A stretch of DNA of 64,000 nucleotides from contig NZ_AP018694.1 of assembly GCF_009689585.1 (NCBI RefSeq), positions 5,013,501 to 5,077,500 on the forward strand, read 5' to 3'. Under the pieces are notes generated by a model, which was given only the letters and a program-made list of their open reading frames with translations, was not told the DNA's origin and did no database searches. How positions within the stretch are numbered: the first letter of the stretch is position 1; every line of letters begins with the position of its first letter. Shown here piece after piece: positions 25,298 to 34,666 of this stretch. The stretch comes from Aquipluma nitroreducens. Lineage in GTDB: Bacteria > Bacteroidota > Bacteroidia > Bacteroidales > Prolixibacteraceae. The translations under genes and the position numbers were made by a program.

Positions 25298-27544
25298 TTA
25301 ATTCGAGAACTTCAGCTTTCCGCCTTTGCGAATGTCTTCATGCTTCAGTACAAACGGAATCTCAGTTCCATTCAATTCTACCTTGCTGAATGTTTTGTAG
25401 GTATCAGGATCGCTCTGAGTGATTGTGAATTTTCCGCCAGGATAATATTTCGGGTTGAGGTTCAGTTTTATTTCGTTGAAAACAGGCGATGAAACCTGAT
25501 ATTCGCCTGATCCGGGAGATACCGGATAAAATCCCATAGCTGAAAATGCGTACCAGGCCGACATTTGCCCGGAGTCGTCGTTACCAGGAATCCCGCCATC
25601 GAAGTTATTGTATTCCGAGGCCATGATGTTTTTCACTGTCTTCTGTGTCGCAGCGTAATCGCCTAAGAAATTGTACAAATACGGAATGTGGTGGCAAGGT
25701 TCGTTGGCATGCCAGTATTCATCGGTACTGAAAAGCTCATCCAATTTGTCGTGAACCTGTTTTTTGTCGCCAATCAGGTCAAATAATCCGGGAATATCCT
25801 GAGGTACAAACCACAGGTGCTGCATTGGAGTTCCTTCGGTGAGGTATGATGCGCGAGCTGTTGGATTGTAATCACTACTCCATGTTCCGTCAATGTGTCT
25901 TCCACGCATACTTTTGGTTTCGTTGTCGAAAACCAACTGGTAGTTCTTGGCATGCTTGGCCAAAATTTGGGCATCTTCCGTTTTTCCATATTTTTCGGCC
26001 ACCTTCGACAATACGAAATCAGTCATCGAATATTCAAGTGTCCGCGAAGTTTGTTCGTTCTTGTGAAAAGCTTCTTTGATGCTGTCTTCCAGCGGAATAT
26101 AACCATATTGAAGATACGATTTCATTCCACGGCGTCCTTTGCCATTCTTGAAATCTTCGCCTTCTGAAACTTCAAGGGCATTTTTGCGCATGTATGGATA
26201 CGCCTTGTCGATGTTGATGTCGAAACCTTTCAGGTAAGCATCGCCGAGTGCGGTGTTGGCATGGTCGCCAACCATGGCCGAAGTGTAGCTGTTCCACATC
26301 GGGAAAATAGGAAGCCATCCACCTTGTTCGGCCTTCAATACAAGCGATTTCATCATGTCTTCATACTTGTCAGGAGCGATTAAACTTACCAGAGGAAGTT
26401 GAGCCCTGAAGGTGTCCCACAGCGAAAAGTCATCGTAATAAACATGGCCTTTCTCTATTTTCTGAATCGATTTATTCCCATCAAAAGAAGGGTAGGAGCC
26501 ATCCACATCGCTGAACGTACGTGGATACAGCATCGAATGGTATAGTGCAGTATAAAAATTGGTGTAGTCTTCTTTTTTTCCACCTTTTAACTGAATTGTA
26601 TTTAGCGTTTCATTCCAGATTTGCTCGGTTTCGGCACGAGTCTTTTTGAAATCCCAATGAGGTATTTCTGCGTCAAGATTGGCACGCGCAGCTTCAATAC
26701 TGGTAAACGAGGTCCCTACTTTTGCCTGAATTACATCGTCCTTTTTAACCTGAAAGGCTGCATATGCTCCAATGTCTGGTTTTCCAGAAATTTCAGTTTC
26801 TTTTTTGTGATCTTCCATCTGTACATAGCAACCAAAGTTATCCATTGGCTTTTCGAACCGGACTACAAAATAGCCGCTGAATCCTGCTGGTTGTCCCCAA
26901 CCCTGATAAATACGGTGTACCGGATTGTATCCATATATTTCATTTTTTTCAGGATCGACTTTAATGTAGCCCTGTCCTTCATCGCTATTCGGCGTAATCA
27001 CAATCTTGACGTCTGTATTCTCAATGTACGAGAATCTGAAAAATCCGGAACGGGCAGTCCCTGTGATTTCAACAAAAATCAAATTTTGCTGCATAAGCAA
27101 GCATGAATAATAAGCCGGAGTAGAAACCTCGCTTTCCTTGTTGTAATCGCACATCCGATCGGTGGCAAATGTTTTTAAATATCCGGTTTCCGGCATTATC
27201 GTAAAGCTTCCGTAATCCTGTGTACACGAACCTCCAAGCCAATGTGAGCCTCTGAAACCCTGAATCCCTTTTCCACCGAAATAATATGGCGAAATGCACT
27301 TGGCCTCGGTGTCACGTGTTTGAGGCGTCCATTGAGTCATCCCAAATGGCGTTGACACAGCCGGAATGTCCTGAACCCAGGCTTCAGACCCTTGACTGTG
27401 TTTAACTGCATTTGGTCCGGATGAAAGGCCAGTTCCAATAAGCGGATTTACAAATTGAACGAGGTTTTCGGCTTTCTTCTGGCAGCCTGAAAATAGAAAC
27501 AGGGTTGTCAGTGCAACTGATAAGAAAAGATTGTTTGTCTTCAT
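25298..27544 (-). CDS. GH92 alpha-mannosidase lipoprotein
   Basis: This 748-residue protein has a lipoprotein signal ending LFSGC with the modified Cys at 21, so it should be surface or periplasm anchored. Family motifs are VNPLIGTG near the N-terminus, GSHWLGG, YYDDFSLWDTFR, and GGIPGNDDSGQMSAWYAFSA with MGFYPVSPGSGEY near the C-terminus. E615 in NEPCHH corresponds to the proposed general acid; most members read NEPSHH, so the Ser-to-Cys change is noteworthy. GH92 enzymes are calcium-dependent inverting exo-alpha-mannosidases. ATG at 27544 is preferred to 27586 since it starts the signal. It stands alone on this strand, divergent from the first ECF sigma gene. Confidence 0.93.
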   Translation of the reverse strand: MKTNNLFLSVALTTLFLFSGCQKKAENLVQFVNPLIGTGLSSGPNAVKHSQGSEAWVQDIPAVSTPFGMTQWTPQTRDTEAKCISPYYFGGKGIQGFRGSHWLGGSCTQDYGSFTIMPETGYLKTFATDRMCDYNKESEVSTPAYYSCLLMQQNLIFVEITGTARSGFFRFSYIENTDVKIVITPNSDEGQGYIKVDPEKNEIYGYNPVHRIYQGWGQPAGFSGYFVVRFEKPMDNFGCYVQMEDHKKETEISGKPDIGAYAAFQVKKDDVIQAKVGTSFTSIEAARANLDAEIPHWDFKKTRAETEQIWNETLNTIQLKGGKKEDYTNFYTALYHSMLYPRTFSDVDGSYPSFDGNKSIQKIEKGHVYYDDFSLWDTFRAQLPLVSLIAPDKYEDMMKSLVLKAEQGGWLPIFPMWNSYTSAMVGDHANTALGDAYLKGFDINIDKAYPYMRKNALEVSEGEDFKNGKGRRGMKSYLQYGYIPLEDSIKEAFHKNEQTSRTLEYSMTDFVLSKVAEKYGKTEDAQILAKHAKNYQLVFDNETKSMRGRHIDGTWSSDYNPTARASYLTEGTPMQHLWFVPQDIPGLFDLIGDKKQVHDKLDELFSTDEYWHANEPCHHIPYLYNFLGDYAATQKTVKNIMASEYNNFDGGIPGNDDSGQMSAWYAFSAMGFYPVSPGSGEYQVSSPVFNEIKLNLNPKYYPGGKFTITQSDPDTYKTFSKVELNGTEIPFVLKHEDIRKGGKLKFSN

Positions 27545-27731
27545 TAGGTCTTCATTTAAGTTTTTGGCATTCCTGAATCGCATCATTGATTCGTGAATTG
27601 CCCTTGTTTGCGTGGCTTTAAAAATAGTGTATTTCTTTTATCTATGCCAAATGCGTGAGAATTTTTTAGATTGATGCGGCGATCGAATTTTTCGATTTAA
27701 AAATAGGAAGAGGTTACGACTCATTTTTTTC

Positions 27732-27739
27732 TACTTTTG
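27732..27739 (+). promoter_or_regulatory. Possible -7 box before ECF sigma gene 1
   Basis: TACTTTTG fits TAnnTTTG and lies 24 bp before the ATG at 27764. No clear TTTG is found at the right distance upstream, so the call is weak. Confidence 0.35.
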
Positions 27740-27763
27740 TTCGTTCATCATATAAAATCTTTC

Positions 27764-28348
27764 ATGCAGGTAAAAGATGATAACGAATATGTGGAATGTT
27801 TGAAAAAGGACGATTTTTCTGCCTTCGATGCATTATTTCATAAATATTCTGCAAGTCTTTATGCCTTTGCCCTGAGTATTACCCGTGACTCTTTTGCTGC
27901 TGAAGAAGTTACCCAATTGGTCTTCCTGAAAGTATGGGAGAAGCGGGAGCAAATAAAAGAACACCTTTCCTTTAAATCATTCCTGTTTTCAGTTGCTTAT
28001 CATGAAACGATTTCATGGCTCCGGAAGGAAAAGTCGGAAAAAATGAGAATCAGCGAGTTTGGCCGGATAACTGACTTTCAAACGAGCGAAACTGAACAAT
28101 CGGTCGAATTTCGTAACATTGAAGGGCTTGCCAATCAACTGATTCGTGAAATGCCCGAAAAACGGAAAGAAATTTTCAGGCTTAGCCGTGAACAAGGTTT
28201 TTCAAACAAGGAAATTGCTGAAAAATTGGGAATTTCAATTAAGACTGTCGAAAATCAAATGACTTCAGCCTTGAAATACCTGAGAGAAAAGTTGGGTAAA
28301 CACGATATTCTTGGCCTGCTGTTTTATTTCCTGATGTTTCACCAATAA
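27764..28348 (+). CDS. ECF RNA polymerase sigma factor of locus 1
   Basis: This 194-residue sigma factor has sigma-70 region 2 (DALFHKYSASLYAFALSI, then AEEVTQLVFLKVWEKRE) and region 4 (MPEKRKEIFRLSREQGFSNKEIAEKLGISI split over 140-170), with the helix-turn-helix near 155-175. The C-terminus ends in a hydrophobic tail (LLFYFLMFHQ) seen in many FecI-like factors of this phylum. The ATG at 27764 is preferred to an upstream TTG. It is followed by its FecR-like anti-sigma factor and SusC/SusD, so it should switch on this utilisation locus when SusC is occupied by substrate. Confidence 0.93.
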   Translation: MQVKDDNEYVECLKKDDFSAFDALFHKYSASLYAFALSITRDSFAAEEVTQLVFLKVWEKREQIKEHLSFKSFLFSVAYHETISWLRKEKSEKMRISEFGRITDFQTSETEQSVEFRNIEGLANQLIREMPEKRKEIFRLSREQGFSNKEIAEKLGISIKTVENQMTSALKYLREKLGKHDILGLLFYFLMFHQ

Positions 28349-28414
28349 ATATTTTATCCGGATAGGGGTTTATAAGCTTTGATTTCGTAGTATAGTAAAA
28401 CATTAAATTTAGCT

Positions 28415-29440
28415 ATGAACTATCACGATATAAAAAAGTACCTTGAAGGGCAAACGACAACAACTGAATCGGAGCAAATCCGAAACTGGCTGATCAATTC
28501 GGAGAATGATGTTGAGTTACGCCAAATTTTAGGTGAGATCTGGACACATTCAGAAATCCGATTGAAAGGGCAATCGCCGAATTTTAATCGGATGCTCGAT
28601 CAGGTACACCACCAGATTAACAATCAGCAAATTCAACAGCACAAACCCAAGACTTTGTCAAAAAGTCTTTATCAGGCATTTTCGAAAGTTGCTGCTATTC
28701 TCGTCATTCCACTGCTGTTGCTTTCGGTTTATTTCTATTTTAATCCGTCCAATAGTTCAAATCAATTGGCCTCCAATACCTTTCGCGAAATTTATACCAA
28801 ACCCGGAACCCGTACACAAATTGATTTACCCGATGGAACTCGCGTATGGTTAAACGATGGTACCATCTTTCGTTATCCGGAGCGTTTTACCGGGAGTAAA
28901 CGTGAGGTTTTTGTAGATGGGGAAGCCTATTTTGAAGTTAAATCAAATCCTGATAATCCATTTGTGGTGAATAATCCTATGATGAATACGGTAGTGACCG
29001 GAACTCATTTTAATCTGAATGCCTATTCTTCTGATAACTATTTCGAGGCAACTTTGCTGGAAGGAAAGATTCATCTTGAAAATGAGAAAAACAAGTTGGT
29101 CGTGAAACCTGGGCAACAGGTTCAGTTCGATCCGATGCTTGAAAATATAATTCAGAAAACCGTTGATCCGCAAGATGCAGCAGGCTGGGTTGATGGAAAA
29201 TTGATTTTTAAAGATGAAAGGCTGGGTACTGCCATTAAGAAATTGGCAAGGTGGTACAACGTTGAAATTATTTTAACCGATCCGGAAATTAACAACTATT
29301 TAATGACTGCCACCATTCAGGATGAAAAGCTGGATCAATCGCTGAAGCTGATTGCTCTGGCATTGCCGGTGACATTTGAGTTCAAGAAAGTAAATAACTT
29401 AACCGAAATACAACGAATAATCTACATGACTAAAAGATAA
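28415..29440 (+). CDS. FecR-family anti-sigma factor of locus 1
   Basis: This 341-residue protein has a cytoplasmic N-terminal part (about 1-85), one membrane helix (VAAILVIPLLLLSVYFYF near 90-107) and a periplasmic FecR domain (LPDGTRVWLNDGTIFRYPE; REVFVDGEAYFEV near 170) with the C-terminal domain that contacts the transporter (FKDERLGTAIKKLARWYNVEI). It should hold the ECF factor inactive until the STN domain of the neighbouring SusC signals across the periplasm. It lies 66 bp after the sigma gene and 73 bp before the SusC start. Confidence 0.93.
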   Translation: MNYHDIKKYLEGQTTTTESEQIRNWLINSENDVELRQILGEIWTHSEIRLKGQSPNFNRMLDQVHHQINNQQIQQHKPKTLSKSLYQAFSKVAAILVIPLLLLSVYFYFNPSNSSNQLASNTFREIYTKPGTRTQIDLPDGTRVWLNDGTIFRYPERFTGSKREVFVDGEAYFEVKSNPDNPFVVNNPMMNTVVTGTHFNLNAYSSDNYFEATLLEGKIHLENEKNKLVVKPGQQVQFDPMLENIIQKTVDPQDAAGWVDGKLIFKDERLGTAIKKLARWYNVEIILTDPEINNYLMTATIQDEKLDQSLKLIALALPVTFEFKKVNNLTEIQRIIYMTKR

Positions 29441-29444
29441 AAAA

Positions 29445-29478
29445 AGCCGGCAGGAACTTCGCAGGTTCTCCGTCGGCT
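29445..29478 (+). promoter_or_regulatory. Hairpin between fecR-like and susC-like genes, locus 1
   Basis: An imperfect stem, AGCCG with CGGCT at the base and AAC with GTT near the loop, starts 5 bases after the FecR stop and ends 35 bases before the SusC ATG. No T-run follows directly. A better hairpin occupies the same place in locus 2 (43385-43414), which suggests a conserved role. Confidence 0.6.
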
Positions 29479-29513
29479 CTAACTAAATGTTAATACTTAA
29501 TCGCTTTAAATTT

Positions 29514-32500
29514 ATGGAAAAAAAGTTAAAACTGATCATTCCGTGGAGCAATTCTCCGGGAGTGAGAAAAATGTTATTATGTATGAAACTAACCTTAGTA
29601 ATCTCTCTGGTAGCTGTTCTTCAAACCTGGGCAGCGGTATCCTACTCTCAAACGACTACTTTGTCGATTAACCTAAAAAATGCAACAGTGCAGACGGTGT
29701 TGCAACAGATTGAGGACCAGTCGGAATTCTATTTTCTCTACAGCCGTTCATTGATTAATGTGGATCGTACTGTTGATGTGCAGTTAAAAGATGCCAAAAT
29801 CTCCGAAGTACTTTATGCTTTATTTAATGGTGCAGATGTGGCTTATAAAGTGGATGGTAGACAGATCGTATTGTCCAAAAAATCAGAAAGTTCTGCTTTT
29901 GATATGCAGCAGCAAAAATCTATTTCCGGAAAAGTTACCGACTCTTCTGGCGCCTCATTGCCAGGCGTTTCGGTAGTGGTTAAAGGTACGACTAATGGTA
30001 CCATTACCGATTCCAATGGAGTTTATTCAATTTCAAATATACCAGTAAACTCGACTTTGCAATTTTCATTTGTCGGAATGAAAATGCAGGAGATCAAGAT
30101 CAGCAACCAGACTTCAATTAATGTTTTAATGGTAGACGAAACGATTGGTATTGAAGAGGTTGTGGCTGTAGGCTATGGCGTGATGCGTAAAAGCGATCTT
30201 ACCGGATCGGTGGGCTCAGTTAAATCTGAAGTTTTGAAGAAACAATCGGTTGCATCATTTGAACAAGGACTACAGGGAAAAGTAGCTGGAGTTCAGGTTA
30301 CAGCGACCTCAGGATCACCTGGAGGTACAGTAGACATTCGTATTCGTGGAGGAAACTCATTAACTTCCGGGAATCAACCTTTGTATGTTATTGATGGTTA
30401 TCCGGTAACTGCTGGTGGTTCGGCTGGCGGATCGGGTTCTGGTCAAAATCCACTGGCAACACTAAATCCTGGTGATATTGAAAGCATGGAAATATTAAAG
30501 GATGCTTCGGCAACTGCAATTTATGGATCACGTGGCGCCAATGGTGTTGTCCTGATTACAACCAAAAGAGGTAAAACTGGAAAAACAACGGTAAACTACG
30601 ATGGATATGCAGGAGTTCAGCAGGTAGCAAAGAAATTAGATATGATGAATGCTACAGAATGGGGCACTATGGCAAATGCAGCGGCAGCTAATGATGCACG
30701 CCCAGCCTATTACCCAAGTGCAACTCCGAATCCACTTTATCCGGCAATTAGTGAATTAGGCGAAGGAACAGATTGGCAAAATGAAATTTTCCGTTCTTCT
30801 GCGCCAATTCAGAATCACAACGTGACGGTTACTGGAGGATCAGAAAACACCAAATTTTCTGTGTTGGTTGGTTATTTTGATCAAGAAAGTGTTGTAAAGA
30901 ACCAGGATTTTAATCGTATTTCTTTTCGTAATAACATAGACACAAAAATTAGCAAACGAATAAACCTTGCAACCAGTTTTACGGCAAGCCGGGTTACTTC
31001 GAATGTAGGTCGCGAAAATGGCGATGGGGGAGGAAATACTTCGATTATAAATGCCGCTTTGGTAATGCCCCCTACGGTTCCGGTATTTAACCCAACAACG
31101 GGTGATTATACGTCGATGAACTTTCTGTCCGGAGGTTCCGCAGTGCCAAACCCTGTTCCTTACGTGAATTTTTTAAAAGACAAAGGAACAATTGACCGTG
31201 TGCTTGGATCAGCCGATCTTTCAGTAAGTCTGATGGAAGGGTTGACGTTGAAATTTAGCTTAGGCGCTGATCTTTCAAGTGCATTACGTGAAGTGTATGA
31301 GCCAAAACAAACGAATACCGGTTATAACGCGAATGGTATTGCTCAACAGCAAAATAACAGAAATCAATCCCTGTCAAATGAAAATATTCTAACTTATCTG
31401 AAGAAATCGGGCATTCATTCTATCAATGCAATGATTGGTACTTCAGCTTTGTCGGTTGAGAATAAATCCAGTAGCATGACAGCCCGAAACTTTATCTCAG
31501 ATATTTATGAGTACAACAATTTGGATGCAGGAGCAACCTGGGATAAGCCTTACTCCGGAAGAGATAAAAATACGTTGTTGTCTGGTTTTGGCCGTCTTAA
31601 TTACGTACTGATGGATCGTTATTTAATAACTGTTACCGGTCGTGCCGATGGAAGCTCAAAGTTTGGAACAAATAATAAATGGGCATTCTTTCCATCTTTT
31701 GCTGCAGCTTGGCGTATGGATCAGGAGACCTTTATGCAGCCAATGAATTGGATTAGTAATTTAAAATTAAGAGGTAGTTATGGTATTACAGGTAACCAAA
31801 ATATACCAAGTTATTCTTCAGTCGAAAAAATGAATACATACGTTTATCCTATCGGTGGAATTACTAACGTAGGTATTGCAGCACAAAATATGCCTAACCC
31901 AGATTTAAAGTGGGAAACGACTGCTATTACTGACATTGGGGTAGATTTTGGGTTCCTTGAAAATCGGTTTAATCTTACTGCCGATTATTACTACAAGAAA
32001 ACAACAGATCTTTTATGGAATATTTCAGTTCCATTAACAACCGGATTCAGTTCTGTTTTAAAGAATTTGGGTAGTCTGGAAAATAAAGGGTTGGAATTAA
32101 GCATATCAGCCGATGTATTAACTGGCGATTTTAAATGGAATACCATGTTGAACTGGTCAGCGAATAGAAATAAAGTTTTATCAATTCCGGGTTACATTCC
32201 GTCACAACAAGGAACCATCTCGGGTCACTTAAAAGTGAATGGAAGTTGGTTGGAACCCGGATTGCCAGTTGGAGTTTGGAATTTACTCAAAACTACAGGA
32301 GTTATGCATACTCAGGCAGAAAGAGATGCTGCGGCTCGTGTAGCAAGTACTACGTTTGATCAGGTTGGTGACATGGGTTTCTATGATAAAAATAAAGATG
32401 GAAAAATAAGTTTTGGAGAAGATCGCACCATTGTTGGCGATCCAAACCCTGATTTTATTTTTGGCTGGACCAATAACTTTACCTATAAGAATTTTGATCT

Positions 32501-32933
32501 GTCCATATACATCAATGGTACTTATGGCAACGATATTTACAATGTATTGCGTGCCGAGACCAATATTGTTAGTACGTGGGGAAATCAGCGTAAAGAAGTT
32601 CTGGATTATTGGACACCAACAAATGTAAATGCCAAATACCCAAGGGCTCACGTGTTGGTCAATCAAAACATGCTCCAATCCGACTTTTTAATTGAAGACG
32701 GATCGTACTTAAGGGTACAAAACCTGACATTGGGTTATAAAATTCGAAAAAGCTCATTCTTTCAATCGTTGAGAGTATATGTTACCGGACAGAATTTGCT
32801 CACCCTTACAAAATATTCAGGTTATAATCCTGAAGTAAACAGTCAGGGTCAAAGTAATCTCCAATTAGGTGTAGATTACAATGCTTACCCAGCTTCCAGA
32901 TCATTTATTCTCGGAGTTAACATTGATTTTTAA
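29514..32933 (+). CDS. SusC-like TonB-dependent transporter with STN domain, locus 1
   Basis: This outer-membrane transporter of 1139 residues imports oligosaccharides using TonB energy. In order: signal sequence ending SYSQ; an STN signalling domain (TTLSINLKNATVQTVLQQI and on to about residue 120); a carboxypeptidase-like domain (ISGKVTDSSGASLPGVSVVV, GTITDSNGVYS); the SusC signature and TonB box region (DETIGIEEVVAVGYG); plug (VIDGYPV, MEILKDASATAIYGSRGANGVVLI); and a 22-strand barrel to the terminal ILGVNIDF. The STN domain fits control through the FecR/ECF pair upstream. SusD follows after 19 bp. ATG at 29514 (MEKKLKL) is preferred to 29487. Confidence 0.95.
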   Translation: MEKKLKLIIPWSNSPGVRKMLLCMKLTLVISLVAVLQTWAAVSYSQTTTLSINLKNATVQTVLQQIEDQSEFYFLYSRSLINVDRTVDVQLKDAKISEVLYALFNGADVAYKVDGRQIVLSKKSESSAFDMQQQKSISGKVTDSSGASLPGVSVVVKGTTNGTITDSNGVYSISNIPVNSTLQFSFVGMKMQEIKISNQTSINVLMVDETIGIEEVVAVGYGVMRKSDLTGSVGSVKSEVLKKQSVASFEQGLQGKVAGVQVTATSGSPGGTVDIRIRGGNSLTSGNQPLYVIDGYPVTAGGSAGGSGSGQNPLATLNPGDIESMEILKDASATAIYGSRGANGVVLITTKRGKTGKTTVNYDGYAGVQQVAKKLDMMNATEWGTMANAAAANDARPAYYPSATPNPLYPAISELGEGTDWQNEIFRSSAPIQNHNVTVTGGSENTKFSVLVGYFDQESVVKNQDFNRISFRNNIDTKISKRINLATSFTASRVTSNVGRENGDGGGNTSIINAALVMPPTVPVFNPTTGDYTSMNFLSGGSAVPNPVPYVNFLKDKGTIDRVLGSADLSVSLMEGLTLKFSLGADLSSALREVYEPKQTNTGYNANGIAQQQNNRNQSLSNENILTYLKKSGIHSINAMIGTSALSVENKSSSMTARNFISDIYEYNNLDAGATWDKPYSGRDKNTLLSGFGRLNYVLMDRYLITVTGRADGSSKFGTNNKWAFFPSFAAAWRMDQETFMQPMNWISNLKLRGSYGITGNQNIPSYSSVEKMNTYVYPIGGITNVGIAAQNMPNPDLKWETTAITDIGVDFGFLENRFNLTADYYYKKTTDLLWNISVPLTTGFSSVLKNLGSLENKGLELSISADVLTGDFKWNTMLNWSANRNKVLSIPGYIPSQQGTISGHLKVNGSWLEPGLPVGVWNLLKTTGVMHTQAERDAAARVASTTFDQVGDMGFYDKNKDGKISFGEDRTIVGDPNPDFIFGWTNNFTYKNFDLSIYINGTYGNDIYNVLRAETNIVSTWGNQRKEVLDYWTPTNVNAKYPRAHVLVNQNMLQSDFLIEDGSYLRVQNLTLGYKIRKSSFFQSLRVYVTGQNLLTLTKYSGYNPEVNSQGQSNLQLGVDYNAYPASRSFILGVNIDF

Positions 32934-32952
32934 CCCTTAAATTTTTACTGAG

Positions 32953-34434
32953 ATGAGACTATTTAAATATTTTATAATCGCAGCCGTTTTAACGGTAACG
33001 AACACATCCTGTAGTGACTTTTTGAAAGAGGATGTTTATGAGTACATCACACCCGATAATTTTTATAAGAACGAAGCTGATGCTAAGGCGGGGCTGACTT
33101 CGGTTTATCAAACCCTTCAGGATGGAAATGGTTTTAGGCGTTACATCTGGATGGGAGCTGAATTCCCGGGAGAAGCAGCTTATGCCAATTCAAGCGCTCC
33201 TTCACGGGTTGAAATGGACGATTTTGCCTGGACGGCCACGACAGACTTTTCCAGATTAATTTGGGATATTTCGTACCGGGGAATCAGGCGGGCAAATAAT
33301 CTATTGTTTAATATTAACAACGTAACCTTTAAGAGCGAGGATACCAAAAAACAGATTATTGGCGAGGCCAAATTCAATCGTGCTTTGAATTATTTTGTTC
33401 TGATGCGGTTTTATGATCACGTGGCTATTATTACTGAGAAGGATGATATGAATGCGTCTGATTTATCCAATGAGGGAACAGATGATGCCGTTTGGACACT
33501 TATCGAAGATGATCTGAAATATGCTGAATCGGTATTAAAAAGCAGCTATGGAGCTACAGATATGGGGCGCGCTACCAAAGGCGCCGCTATGGCTATGTTA
33601 TCAAAGGTTTATCTGACACAAGCAGCCTGGCCTTGGAAAAAGGCAGGTTATTGGGAAAAAGCAGCAACAAAAGCGGATGAGATTATTACCAGCGAAAGCA
33701 CTTTTGGTTATGGCTTGGAAACAGATTTCCGCAAAATATTTGATGTGAATAACGAACATGGCAAGGAATACATTTTTGATGTGGAATTTGTCACCAATAT
33801 CAATGGAAACGACATCCCTGCGATTACTGGAATGAGGGGATACAATGTGAAGAAAACCGATGGTTGGTCATCTATGGTTTCTACCCCAATGTTTTACAAA
33901 TCTTATGCTTCAGGCGATAAACGAATTGAAACCACTTTTTTAACAGGCTTTAAAGATGTTAAAACAGGTAAAACTTATGTATATAATCCTGATAGCGGAA
34001 CTGAACCATCGTTCCCATTGTGTCACTTTGCTAAATACCTCGATCCTAACGATAATTTATCGACTGCCGCCGGAGATTATGGCTGCAATATGAAGGTCAT
34101 TCGTTACGCTGATGTTTTACTGGTACAATCAGAAGCCTATTGCGAGTTAAACCAGACAGGCAAGGCTTTAGTCGGGATTAACCGAGTGCGCGCTCGTGCC
34201 GGATTAGAGCCAATTGCTGCCGATATTTCGCAATCTGATTTACGCAAGGCTATCATTCAGGAACGTGTATGGGAATTTGCAGCCGAAGGCCAGGCATTTT
34301 TTGATTTAAAGAGGCAACATGCAATTTCTGATCGGATTGGGAAAACTATTGCCGATAAATATTATTCATTACCTATTCCACAAGATGAGATTGATAAAAA
34401 TCCAAATTTGAAGCAACACCCAATGTGGAAATAA
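32953..34434 (+). CDS. SusD-like glycan-binding lipoprotein, locus 1
   Basis: This 493-residue surface lipoprotein has its lipobox Cys at position 20 (VTNTSC). NFYKNEADAKAGLTSVYQ is the typical N-terminal motif; TPR-like helices follow (RANNLLFNIN, IGEAKFNRALNYF, GAAMAMLSKVYL), and the C-terminus carries RYADVLLVQSEAYCEL and IIQERVWEFAAEGQAFFDLKR, the RagB/SusD signature. It caps the SusC channel and helps capture substrate. Substrate specificity cannot be read from the sequence. A terminator follows. Confidence 0.95.
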   Translation: MRLFKYFIIAAVLTVTNTSCSDFLKEDVYEYITPDNFYKNEADAKAGLTSVYQTLQDGNGFRRYIWMGAEFPGEAAYANSSAPSRVEMDDFAWTATTDFSRLIWDISYRGIRRANNLLFNINNVTFKSEDTKKQIIGEAKFNRALNYFVLMRFYDHVAIITEKDDMNASDLSNEGTDDAVWTLIEDDLKYAESVLKSSYGATDMGRATKGAAMAMLSKVYLTQAAWPWKKAGYWEKAATKADEIITSESTFGYGLETDFRKIFDVNNEHGKEYIFDVEFVTNINGNDIPAITGMRGYNVKKTDGWSSMVSTPMFYKSYASGDKRIETTFLTGFKDVKTGKTYVYNPDSGTEPSFPLCHFAKYLDPNDNLSTAAGDYGCNMKVIRYADVLLVQSEAYCELNQTGKALVGINRVRARAGLEPIAADISQSDLRKAIIQERVWEFAAEGQAFFDLKRQHAISDRIGKTIADKYYSLPIPQDEIDKNPNLKQHPMWK

Positions 34435-34456
34435 CAATAATTTGTTTGTGAAAAAT

Positions 34457-34497
34457 AAGGCGGATATCTTTGACAATTTAGGTATTCGCCTTTTTTT
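34457..34497 (+). terminator. Intrinsic terminator after SusD, locus 1
   Basis: AAGGCGGATA pairs with TATTCGCCTT (10 bp, one wobble) and is followed by a run of seven Ts. It separates the SusC/SusD transcript from the GH2 gene. Confidence 0.88.
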
Positions 34498-34530
34498 ACA
34501 AATAATGGAACCCCTGACATTTTAAACTAA

Positions 34531-34650
34531 TGTTGTGCTAAGCTTGAAATAACCACTGTCATGCTGAATTTATCTCAGCATCTATTGATAGATAACAGAT
34601 TCCGAAACAAGTTCGGAATGACTTAACCTCATACGATGCTTAACACAACA
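34531..34650. repeat. Nested inverted repeat, family B, copy 3
   Basis: Outer arms TGTTGTGCTAAGC (34531-34543) and GCTTAACACAACA (34638-34650) pair with one mismatch. Inside is the diverged pair GTCATGCTGAATT (from 34558) and TTCGGAATGAC (to 34622). The layout matches copies 1 and 2 although outer arms differ. It ends 16 bp before the GH2 start codon, so it may affect that gene's leader. Confidence 0.75.
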
Positions 34651-34666
34651 CCAACCTAATTTTAGT

